Notes: a model not told the origin generated them from the letters alone. A stretch of DNA of 64,000 nt from JAAYAE01 sp963678395 (GCA_963678395.1 OY782827.1:2092124-2156123); one strand, 5' to 3'; shown: positions 34,396-42,982, numbered from the stretch's first letter. Numbers and translations: made by a program.

Positions 34396-34935
34396 TTAAT
34401 AAACAGCTCTTGCTCCACCAATTAGGGGAGCTCTTGTCCGCGCTGCAGTTAAAATTGCGTCGCCAACTTTATTTTGGAGCAAACGTACCGGTACTGCTAC
34501 CCTTCTAAGATGCATACCTATGAGCGTCTGCCCTATGTCAAGGCCTAAATGCGCCTGAATTTTTTCCACTACTATAGGTTGTGAGAAGCTTGCATAAGCC
34601 GTAGTTCCCAAGGCACCACCTGCATGTTGCACGGGTCTCACGCATACTTCTTCCCAACCATATTTCTCGGCAGCAGCTTCTTCGGTTACTACTGCCCTAT
34701 TTAAATGTTCACAGCATTGTACTGCTAAAAACAAACCATGCCTAATTGTTACTTCCTGCAAAACCGCGAAAATAGCAGAAGCCGCAGCCATCGAGCCTGC
34801 TGTTCCTATTTTGCTGCCGACTACCTCGCTTGTACTACAGCCTACAACTAGAACCTGTCCTTTTTTAGGTTCAGCTAAGGAAATTAATTCCTCCACTGCC
34901 GTTCTAAGTTCCACCGCTATTGTTTCCATATTCAT
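34396..34935 (-). CDS. ywlG: YwlG/TIGR01440 family protein
   Basis: A 179-residue conserved Firmicutes protein. 'VLVVGCSTSEVVGSKIGTAGS' and 'QCCEHLNRAVVTEEAAAEKYG' (in part) are hallmark segments. Function is unknown. It occupies its usual place between rpiB and glyA, with AAGGTGAT before the ATG and a 9-base gap after rpiB. Confidence 0.9.
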   Translation of the reverse strand: MNMETIAVELRTAVEELISLAEPKKGQVLVVGCSTSEVVGSKIGTAGSMAAASAIFAVLQEVTIRHGLFLAVQCCEHLNRAVVTEEAAAEKYGWEEVCVRPVQHAGGALGTTAYASFSQPIVVEKIQAHLGLDIGQTLIGMHLRRVAVPVRLLQNKVGDAILTAARTRAPLIGGARAVY

Positions 34936-34944
34936 GAAATCACC

Positions 34945-35382
34945 TTATTTTTCTAAGTTCATTATTTTTTCTACACGGCGAGCGTGACGCCCTCCTTGAA
35001 ATTTGCCATCTAAATAGGTATCAACTATTTTTTCAGCTAACCCTTTTCCCACTACTCTTTCACCCATACACAAAACATTAGCATTATTATGCTCTTTACT
35101 CATTAAAGCTGAGAAACAATCACCACATAAAGCAGCTCGTATGCCCTTCACTTTGTTAGCCGCAATGGAAACCCCAATTCCAGTACCACAAATCAAAATA
35201 CCAAAGTCCTGTTTTTTGGTCACAACTGCTTCAGCTACTGCTGCTGAGTAATCAGGATAATCCACTGATTCTTCGGTATATGTGCCATAATCCTCTACTT
35301 CTAATCCTTTTGCTAACAAGTAGGTTTTTATATGCTCTTTGAGATGAATACCGCCATGATCACTGCCTATTGCTATTTTCAT
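34945..35382 (-). CDS. rpiB: Ribose-5-phosphate isomerase B
   Basis: A 145-residue RpiB with 'IGSDHGGIHLKEHIK', the catalytic cysteine loop 'GILICGTGIGVSIAANK' and 'EHNNANVLCMGER'. It interconverts ribose- and ribulose-5-phosphate. The C-terminal 'GGRHARRVEKIM' is typical of RpiB. It follows ywlC after a 67-base gap that holds a possible -10 (TATAAT) and so may have its own promoter. Confidence 0.95.
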   Translation of the reverse strand: MKIAIGSDHGGIHLKEHIKTYLLAKGLEVEDYGTYTEESVDYPDYSAAVAEAVVTKKQDFGILICGTGIGVSIAANKVKGIRAALCGDCFSALMSKEHNNANVLCMGERVVGKGLAEKIVDTYLDGKFQGGRHARRVEKIMNLEK

Positions 35383-35448
35383 AATAATACTCTCCTTAGT
35401 TTTAATAAATTATATACTGTTTAGTATGAACAAATTACTAATATTTTA

Positions 35449-36537
35449 TCACAAAAAGCTGGGAATTGGTCCTCTTTGTAAGAGAAGTTTTCCTCTTTCA
35501 GCTCTTAAAATATTATTCCCCGCTGCCTTGCGCATTCTATTCATAATTGCCAGACCCAAAGCTTCTTCTGAAACACCTTGAGCGACAATAACATCCACTT
35601 CTTCTTGGTCAAAACAACGTAAGTAATCATAAAGTTTTTCCGCCAGTTCTGCCTGCGTCTTACCCCAAGAATGAGCCACCACTTGGTTTGATGGGACTAA
35701 TAAACTAACTGTAGCCGCATCGGCCAAAACACCAATCTTTTTCCCTGCCTGTGTGGCCTTGTTCACAAAAAAGCTAATCTGTTCGGCAGCAAACGCTCCT
35801 TCTAGCAAATACATCTCTGCTTTCGGTGCATAGTGACGATATTTCATACCAGGAGCTTTAGGTTTTTGATTTACCAATAAAAGACCTGGATCAATTTCCA
35901 CCGCGCCAAGGACCGCTTCTAGCATTTCCAAAGTAACGCCACCTGGGCGAAGAATTGTCGGTACCAAGGAAGTTGTGTCAACTATAGTAGATTCTACCCC
36001 GATATCAGAGGTTCCTCCATCTATAATACCGGCAATAATTCCTTCCATATCCTCTTGCACAGCCGTTGCCTTAGTGGGGCTGGGTCTTCCTGATTTATTG
36101 GCCGAAGGTGCCGCTATAGGGCAGCCTGATAATTCAATTAAAGCTTTCGCTATGGGGTGATCAGGCATACGCACAGCAACCGTATCTAGCCCAGCCGTCA
36201 CCTCCGTTGGCACAATTTCGGACTTATTAACGATTAAAGTTAACGGTCCCGGCCAAAATTCATCCATAAGACGCACAGCACTTGGTGATAAATCTTTTGC
36301 CAATAACCCCATAGCGGCTTTATCGGCAATGTGCAAAATCAAAGGATTATCAGCAGGGCGCCCTTTCGCTGCAAATATTTTTTTAGCAGCCACACCATTT
36401 AGACCATCTGCACCTAAGCCATAGACCGTTTCTGTAGGAAAAGCGACAACTTCACCTTCCCGTATTAATTTTGCTGCTTCTGCCAACTGTGCTCCAATAT
36501 CTTTGTTTTTATTTAAGTACCAAAATTTCGTTTGCAT
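35449..36537 (-). CDS. ywlC: L-threonylcarbamoyladenylate synthase (Sua5/YwlC)
   Basis: A 362-residue Sua5-type enzyme: a YrdC domain (about 10-200, 'VVAFPTETVYGLGADGLN', 'KGRPADNPLILHI', 'APSANKSGRPSPT') and a Sua5 C-terminal domain (about 240-360, 'APGMKYRHYAPKAEMYLLEG'). It makes the TC-AMP intermediate for t6A37 of ANN-decoding tRNAs. The ATG follows GAGGGAAG and lies 29 bases inside the 3' end of prmC, so the genes are coupled. A longer reading from 36591 has no such site. Confidence 0.95.
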   Translation of the reverse strand: MQTKFWYLNKNKDIGAQLAEAAKLIREGEVVAFPTETVYGLGADGLNGVAAKKIFAAKGRPADNPLILHIADKAAMGLLAKDLSPSAVRLMDEFWPGPLTLIVNKSEIVPTEVTAGLDTVAVRMPDHPIAKALIELSGCPIAAPSANKSGRPSPTKATAVQEDMEGIIAGIIDGGTSDIGVESTIVDTTSLVPTILRPGGVTLEMLEAVLGAVEIDPGLLLVNQKPKAPGMKYRHYAPKAEMYLLEGAFAAEQISFFVNKATQAGKKIGVLADAATVSLLVPSNQVVAHSWGKTQAELAEKLYDYLRCFDQEEVDVIVAQGVSEEALGLAIMNRMRKAAGNNILRAERGKLLLQRGPIPSFL

Positions 36538-37411
36538 ATTTACTTCCCTCTTTAGTAGCGAATACCATGCGATCAATATTAGCATAGTCATTGCAAACCG
36601 CCGTTATTATTAAACCCTGTGCCTGACATAAGGCAGCAACCTGCTCACCTTGTCCAATGCCCACCTCGAGCGCCACCATTCCCTCAGGAATTAGGAAATT
36701 ATTTATTCCCTGCAATATGCGCTCATAAAAGTCCAGGCCCTTAGGTCCGCCATCTAAAGCTACTCTAGGCTCCTTTAGAACGTCGGCTGCCAACCCAGCA
36801 ATATCTTTCGTAGGTATATAAGGTGGATTAGACACTATGACATCAAATTTATTATCTGTCGGAAGCTTGCTGAATAAGTCGGACACCAACCCACAACACC
36901 TATGAGCAACACCTAAACTTTCAGCATTTTCCATGGCTGTTTTTACTGCTCCGGCATTAATATCAATTGCCATACCGCTAGCAGTAGGCAACATTTGCAG
37001 TAAAGAGACAATAATAGCACCACTACCGCAACCAAGGTCTAAAATTTTTCCAGGATTTTTATCCTTATTAAGCTTTACTACTTGTTCTACCAAAAGTTCT
37101 GTTTCCGGTCTAGGCACCAAGGTATCCTTCGTTACCTTAAACTCACTATGCATAAAAGCCTTATGCCCCAAAATATAAGCCAATGGTTCATTATTGGCAC
37201 GCTTAGCAACATAATCCCGATATTTTTTTAATTCATCGTCTTCCAAAGGCTTATCAAAATTAACGTAAAGATTAATCCGTTGGCATTTTAAAACGTCACA
37301 AAGCAGTACTTCAGCATCAAGGCGTGGAGTTTCCACGCCTTTGTCTGCAAAGTACTGCTTTGTCCATTCCAATATTTTCACAATAGTCCAAACCGGTTTT
37401 TCCTTTTCCAT
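36509..37411 (-). CDS. prmC: Release factor N5-glutamine methyltransferase
   Basis: A 300-residue methylase with SAM motif 'ILDLGCGSGAIIVSL' and catalytic 'VSNPPYIPTKDI'. It methylates the GGQ glutamine of release factors. The start overlaps the prfA stop by one base (TAATG), and the 3' end overlaps ywlC. It is adjacent to its substrate gene prfA, as in most bacteria. Confidence 0.96.
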   Translation of the reverse strand: MEKEKPVWTIVKILEWTKQYFADKGVETPRLDAEVLLCDVLKCQRINLYVNFDKPLEDDELKKYRDYVAKRANNEPLAYILGHKAFMHSEFKVTKDTLVPRPETELLVEQVVKLNKDKNPGKILDLGCGSGAIIVSLLQMLPTASGMAIDINAGAVKTAMENAESLGVAHRCCGLVSDLFSKLPTDNKFDVIVSNPPYIPTKDIAGLAADVLKEPRVALDGGPKGLDFYERILQGINNFLIPEGMVALEVGIGQGEQVAALCQAQGLIITAVCNDYANIDRMVFATKEGSKYANEILVLK

Positions 37412-38478
37412 TATTTCACCTGTTGTAAGCGCTCACTTTGTTTAGCGGTAATGAGTGCATTTAATAGTTCTTCTAAATCACCGTTCAAAATACTATCCAG
37501 TTTGTGCAAGGTCAACCCTATGCGATGGTCTGTAACTCTGCCCTGAGGATAATTATATGTTCTAATTCTTTCGCTGCGATCACCAGTGCCCACTTGACTT
37601 TTTCTATCTTCAGCCGTAGCTGCGCGTTGAGTTTCTTGGGCAGCTTTTAAAACCCTAGATCTTAAGAGTTTCATACACTTTTCACGGTTTTTTAATTGTG
37701 ATTTCTCATCTTGACATTGAGCAACAATACCTGTAGGAAGATGTGTCATGCGTACCGCCGACTCTGTTTTATTAACATACTGCCCACCTGCACCACCGGC
37801 TCGGAAGGTATCTATACGCAAATCTACAGGATTAATATCCACGTCGACCTCCTCTGCCTCCGGCATTACAGCTACCGTTACAGTTGAAGTATGTACTCTT
37901 CCCTGTGATTCAGTATCAGGAACACGTTGCACACGATGCACACCACTTTCAAATTGCATCCTGCTATAAACGCTCTTACCTTTAATTTGAAAAACAACTT
38001 CCTTAAATCCACCTAGGCCCGTGGGACTAGAATCCAGCATTTCACAATGCCAGCCTAGATTATCAGCGTAACGGGTATACATACGGAATAAGTCTCCGGC
38101 AAAAAGTGCCGCCTCATCGCCCCCTGCTCCCCCACGTATCTCTATTATGACATCTTTATCATCATTAGGATCACTGGGCAAAAGCAAAACAGTTATGCGC
38201 GCTTCATAATCTTCTATTTTAGTTTTTAAGTCCTTAAGTTCTGCTTGAGCCATAGCAGCAAATTCAATATCTTCGCTGTCTTTGCACATTTCTTCCGCAT
38301 CTTGCTTTTCCTGCAGTAATTTTTTATATTCACGAAATGCCGCTACTATTTCCGACATTTTAGCATGTGCTTTTGTGGCCTTTTGCCACTCCACCTGGTT
38401 AGCAATGACTTCAGGATCGCTGATCTTAGTCTCAAGATCTAAATATTTTTCTTCAATTGCCTGTAACTTGTCTAACAT
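37411..38478 (-). CDS. prfA: Peptide chain release factor 1
   Basis: A 355-residue RF1 with the catalytic 'GGAGGQYVNKTES' (GGQ at 231-233). The stop-codon recognition tripeptide region reads 'RVPDTESQGRVHTS', PDT where PxT is usual for RF1. I use the second of two close ATGs because the first abuts the ribosome site. It releases peptides at UAA and UAG. Its presence means the amber codon in the gntR gene of this window should stop translation. Confidence 0.96.
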   Translation of the reverse strand: MLDKLQAIEEKYLDLETKISDPEVIANQVEWQKATKAHAKMSEIVAAFREYKKLLQEKQDAEEMCKDSEDIEFAAMAQAELKDLKTKIEDYEARITVLLLPSDPNDDKDVIIEIRGGAGGDEAALFAGDLFRMYTRYADNLGWHCEMLDSSPTGLGGFKEVVFQIKGKSVYSRMQFESGVHRVQRVPDTESQGRVHTSTVTVAVMPEAEEVDVDINPVDLRIDTFRAGGAGGQYVNKTESAVRMTHLPTGIVAQCQDEKSQLKNREKCMKLLRSRVLKAAQETQRAATAEDRKSQVGTGDRSERIRTYNYPQGRVTDHRIGLTLHKLDSILNGDLEELLNALITAKQSERLQQVK

Positions 38479-39373
38479 TTTCATCCACCAATTCTTCTAA
38501 ACTTTCTTTTTCTTCTGCCGGTAAAACCGCTTTTAAGGCCGCAATTGCTACTTCAATTTGCGAATCATCCGGCTGCCTTGTCGTTAATTTTTGCAAACAC
38601 AGCCCAGGCCAAATAGCTGTTCTAACCCAAAATTTATCTATATGCTGGCCTGCATAACGTATTATTTCATAACTTACCCCAGCAATTACCGGCATTAAAA
38701 TAATTCGAGACAAAATTCTTTCTACTAAGTTAGGCCAACCCAAAAAAGTAAAAACAAACATACTTATAATCATTACTATCATCAAAAAATTAGTACCACA
38801 ACGAGGATGTAGTGTCGAAAACCCCCGCACATTAGCAACTTCCAAAGGAAGTCCTGCCTCATAGGTGTAAATTGTTTTATGCTCGGCTCCATGATATTGA
38901 AAAATTCTTTGAATATCCTTCATCATGGAAATGCCGCCAATATAGGCTAAAAAAATAGCCATGCGCAATACCCCTTCAGCTAAGTTTAAAACAATTGAGC
39001 TTTCTGTGCGTGCATGCAAAAACTTCATAGCCCAAGTAGGTATGATAATAAACAATATTACGGCTAAACACACTGAAAACGCTATTGTCATGGCCATCTC
39101 TTTATTGTCTAGCTTCTCATCATCTTCACCTGAAGCTTGCGCAGAATAAGAAAGGGCTTTCATACCATAAACTAAAGACTCAAACAATGCTACTACACCA
39201 CGCAACAAGGTTTTTTTTAGCAAGGTATATTGATCTGAAATCGTACCTGTAGACTGCACATCTACTATTATTTCACCATCCGGTTGTCTAACCGCTACCG
39301 CTATCTTACCAGGGCCGCGCATCATAACGCCTTCTATTACGGCTTGCCCTCCAACATTAAAAATTTTTTTCAT
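38453..39373 (-). CDS. DUF1385 membrane protein
   Basis: A 306-residue protein of the DUF1385 (YqhQ) family, with 'VGGQAVIEGVMMRGPGKIAVAVR' at the N-terminus and 'YHGAEHKTIYTYEAGLPL', 'TLHPRCGTNFLM' and 'PGLCLQKLTTRQPDDSQIEVAI' later. It has about four membrane helices. The function is unknown. The family often lies beside prfA and rpmE in Firmicutes. The ATG follows GGGAG; the end overlaps prfA by 26 bases. Confidence 0.92.
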   Translation of the reverse strand: MKKIFNVGGQAVIEGVMMRGPGKIAVAVRQPDGEIIVDVQSTGTISDQYTLLKKTLLRGVVALFESLVYGMKALSYSAQASGEDDEKLDNKEMAMTIAFSVCLAVILFIIIPTWAMKFLHARTESSIVLNLAEGVLRMAIFLAYIGGISMMKDIQRIFQYHGAEHKTIYTYEAGLPLEVANVRGFSTLHPRCGTNFLMIVMIISMFVFTFLGWPNLVERILSRIILMPVIAGVSYEIIRYAGQHIDKFWVRTAIWPGLCLQKLTTRQPDDSQIEVAIAALKAVLPAEEKESLEELVDENVRQVTGN

Positions 39374-39393
39374 ATTTTCTCCCGTATACAAAC

Positions 39394-39417
39394 ATAGCAG
39401 AGCGTCCGCTCTGCTAT
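39394..39417 (-). terminator. Hairpin between rpmE and the DUF1385 gene
   Basis: An 11-bp stem (ATAGCAGAGCG and complement) with a very short loop lies 8 bases past the rpmE stop. Only a weak T run follows, so partial read-through into the DUF1385-prfA operon is likely. Confidence 0.55.
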
Positions 39418-39424
39418 CGAAGTA

Positions 39425-39643
39425 TTATTTTTCGGTTGTTTCTGCTTCTTTTTTATAACGTTTGTTGAATTTTTCGATACGGCCACGAGCTGATGCATTA
39501 CGTTGTTGACCGGTAAAGAATGGATGACATTTAGAGCAAACATCAACACGCAATTCCTTGCTTACAGAACCAGTCATAAATGTATTACCGCAAGCACAAG
39601 TTACCTTGCATTCGCCATAGTTTGGATGAATTCCGTCTTTCAT
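39425..39643 (-). CDS. rpmE: 50S ribosomal protein L31 (copy 1, zinc-binding type)
   Basis: A 72-residue L31 beginning MKDGIHPNYGEC. Four cysteines (16, 18, 36, 39) form the zinc site of the C+ type. The ATG is preceded by GAGGTG; a GTG three codons upstream overlaps that site. It is close to a second copy at 40346-40558, about 88 percent identical by eye at the DNA level. Position before the DUF1385-prfA block matches other Firmicutes, so this copy is probably ancestral. Confidence 0.96.
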   Translation of the reverse strand: MKDGIHPNYGECKVTCACGNTFMTGSVSKELRVDVCSKCHPFFTGQQRNASARGRIEKFNKRYKKEAETTEK

Positions 39644-39689
39644 TCTAGGCACCTCACTTTACTTATTACTACTTTCTTAGAACCAATAA

Positions 39690-39718
39690 ATTATAACATA
39701 GTGAATTTTTATATGCAA
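39690..39718 (-). promoter_or_regulatory. Promoter of rpmE copy 1
   Basis: On the minus strand TTGCAT (39713-39718) and TATAAT (39690-39695) are 17 bases apart. Its -35 lies 10 bases from the -35 of the divergent thioesterase promoter. Confidence 0.8.
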
Positions 39719-39728
39719 CCCCTCACTA

Positions 39729-39757
39729 TTGCCTGTCAGTTATTAATATGGTATCAT
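39729..39757 (+). promoter_or_regulatory. Promoter of the thioesterase gene
   Basis: TTGCCT and TATCAT are 17 bases apart, about 65 bases upstream of the start. A direct repeat (TATATTAAATT twice) lies between promoter and gene. Confidence 0.65.
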
Positions 39758-39821
39758 ACTTATTATTAAAAACTATATTAAATTTATATTAAATTTAAGC
39801 AATTGAAGGAAGGCACTTTTT

Positions 39822-40301
39822 ATGAGCGATAACGAAAATGTAATCTATATTAGTGAAGTTATGATGCCCCATCAAGCAAACGTAGCCGGCAATATTCATG
39901 GCGGTGAAATTGTTAAATTAATGGACTCTGCTGCTTATGCTGCAGCTAGACGTTATTCCCGTGCAAATGTTGTTACTGCACGTATTGACGAGGTAGAATT
40001 TCATTTGCCAATTATTATTGGTGATTTAGTTACTTGCATTGCACAAGTCGTCTATGTAGGTAAAACATCCATGGAAGTAGCTGTAATCGTAGATGTAGAA
40101 GATTTGGAAACAGTAGGTCGCAAACGCGCCCTCTCAGCTTTCTTTACAATGGTGGCTCTCGATAAAAAAGGCAGACCCTCCAGAGTTCCCAGTCTACCAT
40201 TAAATACAGTCGAAGAAAAACAAGCTTTTGAAGAAGGCAGAAAACGCTATGAATATCATAAACAAAAAAAACTTGAGCAAACTGAAGCTGATACCAAATA
40301 G
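39822..40301 (+). CDS. Hotdog-fold acyl-CoA thioesterase
   Basis: A 159-residue hotdog protein of the YciA/YkhA (BFIT/BACH) type. Diagnostic segments are 'MMPHQANVAGNIHGGEIVKLMDSAAYAAARRYS' (in part), with Asp in the catalytic helix, and 'VVTARIDEVEFHLPIIIGDLVTC' (in part). It hydrolyses acyl-CoA thioesters in the cytoplasm. It is one of only two clear plus-strand genes in the window and separates two L31 copies. The ATG follows GAAGGAAGG. Its stop codon lies inside a 54-bp palindrome. Confidence 0.92.
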   Translation: MSDNENVIYISEVMMPHQANVAGNIHGGEIVKLMDSAAYAAARRYSRANVVTARIDEVEFHLPIIIGDLVTCIAQVVYVGKTSMEVAVIVDVEDLETVGRKRALSAFFTMVALDKKGRPSRVPSLPLNTVEEKQAFEEGRKRYEYHKQKKLEQTEADTK

Positions 40302-40350
40302 AAAGCAAAAAGAGCAGTCTCCTAGGAGACTGCTCTTTTTGCTTTCTATT
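40297..40350. terminator. 54-bp perfect palindrome, bidirectional terminator
   Basis: Two 27-bp arms meet with no spacer, centred between 40323 and 40324. A GC-rich core (GAGCAGTCTCC) is flanked by A5/T5 runs, so it terminates transcripts from both sides. It includes the stop codons of both convergent genes (thioesterase TAG at 40299-40301; rpmE copy 2 TAG at 40346-40348). Confidence 0.92.
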
Positions 40351-40558
40351 CTGCTGCTTCTTGTTTGTTATAACGTTTGTTAAATTTCTCAATGCGGCCA
40401 CGAGCAGAAGCATTTCGTTGTTGACCGGTAAAGAACGGATGACATTTAGAACAAACATCAACACGCAATTCTTTGCTTACCGAGCCAGTCACAAATGTAT
40501 TTCCGCAAGCACAAGTTACCTTGCATTCGCCATAATTTGGATGAATTCTGTCTTTCAC
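40346..40558 (-). CDS. rpmE: 50S ribosomal protein L31 (copy 2, zinc-binding type)
   Basis: A 70-residue L31 nearly identical to copy 1 and keeping all four zinc cysteines (the usual second L31 of bacteria lacks them). It starts with GTG after GAGGTGCTTTAA; copy 1 has ATG at that point. The similar 5' flank shows that the duplication included the leader. It has its own near-consensus promoter and ends in the palindromic terminator. Confidence 0.95.
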   Translation of the reverse strand: MKDRIHPNYGECKVTCACGNTFVTGSVSKELRVDVCSKCHPFFTGQQRNASARGRIEKFNKRYNKQEAAE

Positions 40559-40620
40559 TTAAAGCACCTCACTTTGCTATTACAAATAAAAAAGTTTTAG
40601 ATTCTTATTCACGTCCTACG

Positions 40621-40649
40621 ATTATACCACAAGGATTTTTTTCTTGCAA
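40621..40649 (-). promoter_or_regulatory. Promoter of rpmE copy 2
   Basis: On the minus strand TTGCAA (40644-40649) and TATAAT (40621-40626) are 17 bases apart, about 63 bases upstream of the GTG start. Confidence 0.8.
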
Positions 40650-40672
40650 TACCCTAAATAACTTGTTTACTG

Positions 40673-41257
40673 TTACAATGATTTCATCTTTAGGGCTTTC
40701 TTGTTGAACTCCTGCATAACTTTGTCCACATCTCCTTTAAGCCACATTTCCAAAGCATCTGCTGCACTAGATACTGCTTCCGCAATATTTTCACGCTCAA
40801 AAGAAGAAAATTGGTGCAATACATGATCAATTACATCCTTGCGATCACGTTCAGGATGACTTATGCCAACTTTTATGCGGGAATATTCTTGAGTACCCAA
40901 ATGTTCTTGAATAGACTTTAGGCCATTATGCCCACCGGGAGAACCCTTACGTCGCACCCTTATCTGTCCACAAGGCAGATCCAGATCATCTTGAATAACC
41001 AAGATATCACTTGGGGCTATATGATAAAAATTAACAAAATCTGCTACCGCTATGCCACTAAGATTCATGTAGGTAGTGGGCTTAATGACAAAAACCTTTT
41101 CTGGTAACCGATGCTCAATATATAAAGCGTTATCTGCTTTTTTCCAGGTACGCTCTCCCCAACGACGGGCAACTTCTTCCACTACCATAAATCCAATATT
41201 ATGTCGTGTTCCTGCATATTCTTTTCCTATATTCCCTAAACCTACGACTAATTTCAT
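40673..41257 (-). CDS. pth: Peptidyl-tRNA hydrolase
   Basis: A 194-residue enzyme that frees tRNA from dropped peptidyl-tRNA. 'VGLGNIGKEYAGTRHNIGFM' contains the catalytic His, with 'PTTYMNLSG' and 'DDLDLPCGQIRVRRKGSPGGHNGLKSI' (in part). In Bacillus pth follows prs; here a polysaccharide deacetylase and an HTH gene are inserted between them. Confidence 0.96.
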   Translation of the reverse strand: MKLVVGLGNIGKEYAGTRHNIGFMVVEEVARRWGERTWKKADNALYIEHRLPEKVFVIKPTTYMNLSGIAVADFVNFYHIAPSDILVIQDDLDLPCGQIRVRRKGSPGGHNGLKSIQEHLGTQEYSRIKVGISHPERDRKDVIDHVLHQFSSFERENIAEAVSSAADALEMWLKGDVDKVMQEFNKKALKMKSL

Positions 41258-41318
41258 TGGCTAATCTCCTTAAATGCCTTTATCCTAATACTTGCACTCA
41301 CTCTATAATAACCTTGAA

Positions 41319-42098
41319 TTACAATTTATCAACAGTAACGAAAGTATAACCCTTTTCCCTAAGCTTATCAATAATAATAGGTAATGCTTCAACAGTTTGC
41401 TGGCGTGGCGCTGTTTTAACAGGACTGTCTCCATCATGTAAAAGCACAATGCTTCCTGGTTTTACACCTTCAACTACCCGTTGCACAATAACATCTACAC
41501 CCGGCCTTGTCCAATCTTTAGGCAAAACAGACCAATTTACAGCCTGTAAACGCAACCCCGCGATTTGCTCCATAACTGAATAATCTTTAAATCCATGTGG
41601 CGGCCTCACAAAAATCGGCCTTTTCCCCGTGATATCTTCTACTGCTTTTACTCCTTTGCTAAGTTCGGCTCTCACCTCAGGGCCACTCAACCTAAGTAAA
41701 TCCGTATGATCATATGTATGCGTTCCCAATAAATTACCTTGTGCCAGCTCTTCTCGTACCAAATCAGGATATTCCTTAGCATTTTCTCCCACTAAAAAAA
41801 AGGTCGCATTTACTTTTTTTTCTTTAAGGATTGCCAATATACGCTGCGTGTAAGGCGGGTAAGGACCATCATCAAATGTCAGAGCTACAACTTTTTTTTG
41901 CGTAGCACCCTTATACAAAATGTTTCCATAAAAAGTGTTTCCCGGCAATACTGCCAATAAAAGAAATACGCTTCCTGCTAAAATACAGAGCATTGCCCCC
42001 CACAGAGCAATGCTCTTTTTTATTTTCGTAAAGTAACCGCTGGCCAAAAATGCTAGGCACAACATTGTAAACACAGACACTATCCAAATTACTCGCAT
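41319..42098 (-). CDS. Polysaccharide deacetylase (NodB domain), membrane-anchored
   Basis: A 259-residue protein with two N-terminal hydrophobic segments (about 4-22 and 30-55) and an extracytoplasmic NodB domain. Catalytic motifs are 'LTFDDGPYPPYTQRIL' (catalytic Asp and metal-binding Asp), 'LLGTHTYDHTDL' (metal His pair) and 'VRPPHGFKD'. It removes acetyl groups from GlcNAc-type glycans, perhaps peptidoglycan. It lies 30 bases after the HTH gene, probably in the same transcript. Confidence 0.9.
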   Translation of the reverse strand: MRVIWIVSVFTMLCLAFLASGYFTKIKKSIALWGAMLCILAGSVFLLLAVLPGNTFYGNILYKGATQKKVVALTFDDGPYPPYTQRILAILKEKKVNATFFLVGENAKEYPDLVREELAQGNLLGTHTYDHTDLLRLSGPEVRAELSKGVKAVEDITGKRPIFVRPPHGFKDYSVMEQIAGLRLQAVNWSVLPKDWTRPGVDVIVQRVVEGVKPGSIVLLHDGDSPVKTAPRQQTVEALPIIIDKLREKGYTFVTVDKL

Positions 42099-42128
42099 AA
42101 TTTAACCTCGCAAACATCCTATAAGATA

Positions 42129-42827
42129 TTAATATAATGTTTCTTGGACATAAAATTCTTGTCCTAACCCTGCATCGTCTCTGGGTTGCGTTCTTAGCCA
42201 ACTTAATACTAATTGCCGCAACTCCGGTCTACTGCTTTGCACGATTTTTTTCGGGGACACTCCTAAAAGTTTGCCTAGTTTAGGAATTCCTTCTCCCTGC
42301 ATTACCTTAGCAACAAAATATGCGCTAATCTCTGTTAAATACCAGCTATCAACCGTAGGATAACGTTCCCCTAATCTTAAACGACTAATCATGGACGAGT
42401 CAACTTTTAAGGCCTTAGCCAACTGCAAGTTAGACGTAGCAAAAGCCAGTAATAAACTATTAAGTTTACCACCAAAAGCCGTCAAAGGTATTTTATCTTC
42501 TTCTAGCTGCACGTTTTCCCCCTGCTTACGTTCTTTTTTAAGGCCTGAATCCTCCGCACACAACCAAGCATAAAGCTGTGCATCATCAGCAAGCCCCGTG
42601 CCAAATTCTAATTCTTTACCTAAATCTTCCTCTAAACCTTTTGCCTCAGCTAATTCACCTAAAGCAACAGCCAAAGCATAAATTTGTTTGCTGTTTTTTG
42701 CAGGCACTCTGTCCCCGTTACGGAAACGACTTACTAAAGAACTGTCCATACCCGCAACCTTACTTATTTCAACATTAGTTGCCCTTAGTCTTTCAGCCAA
42801 TAAATTCAATTTTTCTTTAAAAAGCAT
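42129..42827 (-). CDS. Double helix-turn-helix (XRE-like) protein
   Basis: A 232-residue protein started at the ATG six bases after AAGGTG. Two HTH units are visible: about 1-60 ('LAERLRATNVEISKVAGMDSSLVSRFRNGDRVPA' in part) and about 120-175 ('NLQLAKALKVDSSMISRLRLGERYPT'). Both have the 'D-S-S-x-(I/V)-S-R-x-R-x-G-x-R' recognition helix of Cro/C1 proteins. No effector domain is apparent. Targets are unknown; the adjacent deacetylase is a candidate. Confidence 0.75.
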   Translation of the reverse strand: MLFKEKLNLLAERLRATNVEISKVAGMDSSLVSRFRNGDRVPAKNSKQIYALAVALGELAEAKGLEEDLGKELEFGTGLADDAQLYAWLCAEDSGLKKERKQGENVQLEEDKIPLTAFGGKLNSLLLAFATSNLQLAKALKVDSSMISRLRLGERYPTVDSWYLTEISAYFVAKVMQGEGIPKLGKLLGVSPKKIVQSSRPELRQLVLSWLRTQPRDDAGLGQEFYVQETLY

Positions 42828-42946
42828 CTCTCGCACCTTCTTATAAATGCCTACACCCTGCAAAGCTTCATAGCCTTTTTAGGCATAACGCAAACTCTTT
42901 TGTTTATATTATAACATATTTTATATTTTATATTTTACAATAAAAA

Positions 42947-42969
42947 ACGCCCATCATAATGATAGGCGT
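42947..42969 (-). terminator. Intrinsic terminator after prs
   Basis: ACGCC-x-ATCAT pairs with ATGAT-x-GGCGT and is followed on the minus strand by six T. Confidence 0.9.
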
Positions 42970-42982
42970 CATGTTACCTTAC

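Noticed and set aside
40144..40464. 106-codon minus-strand frame across the palindrome
   Set aside because: It spans the bidirectional terminator and overlaps two real genes; its coding content is their shadow.
41911..42201. 96-codon minus-strand frame between deacetylase and HTH gene
   Set aside because: Overlaps both real genes in another frame; no ribosome site or domain.
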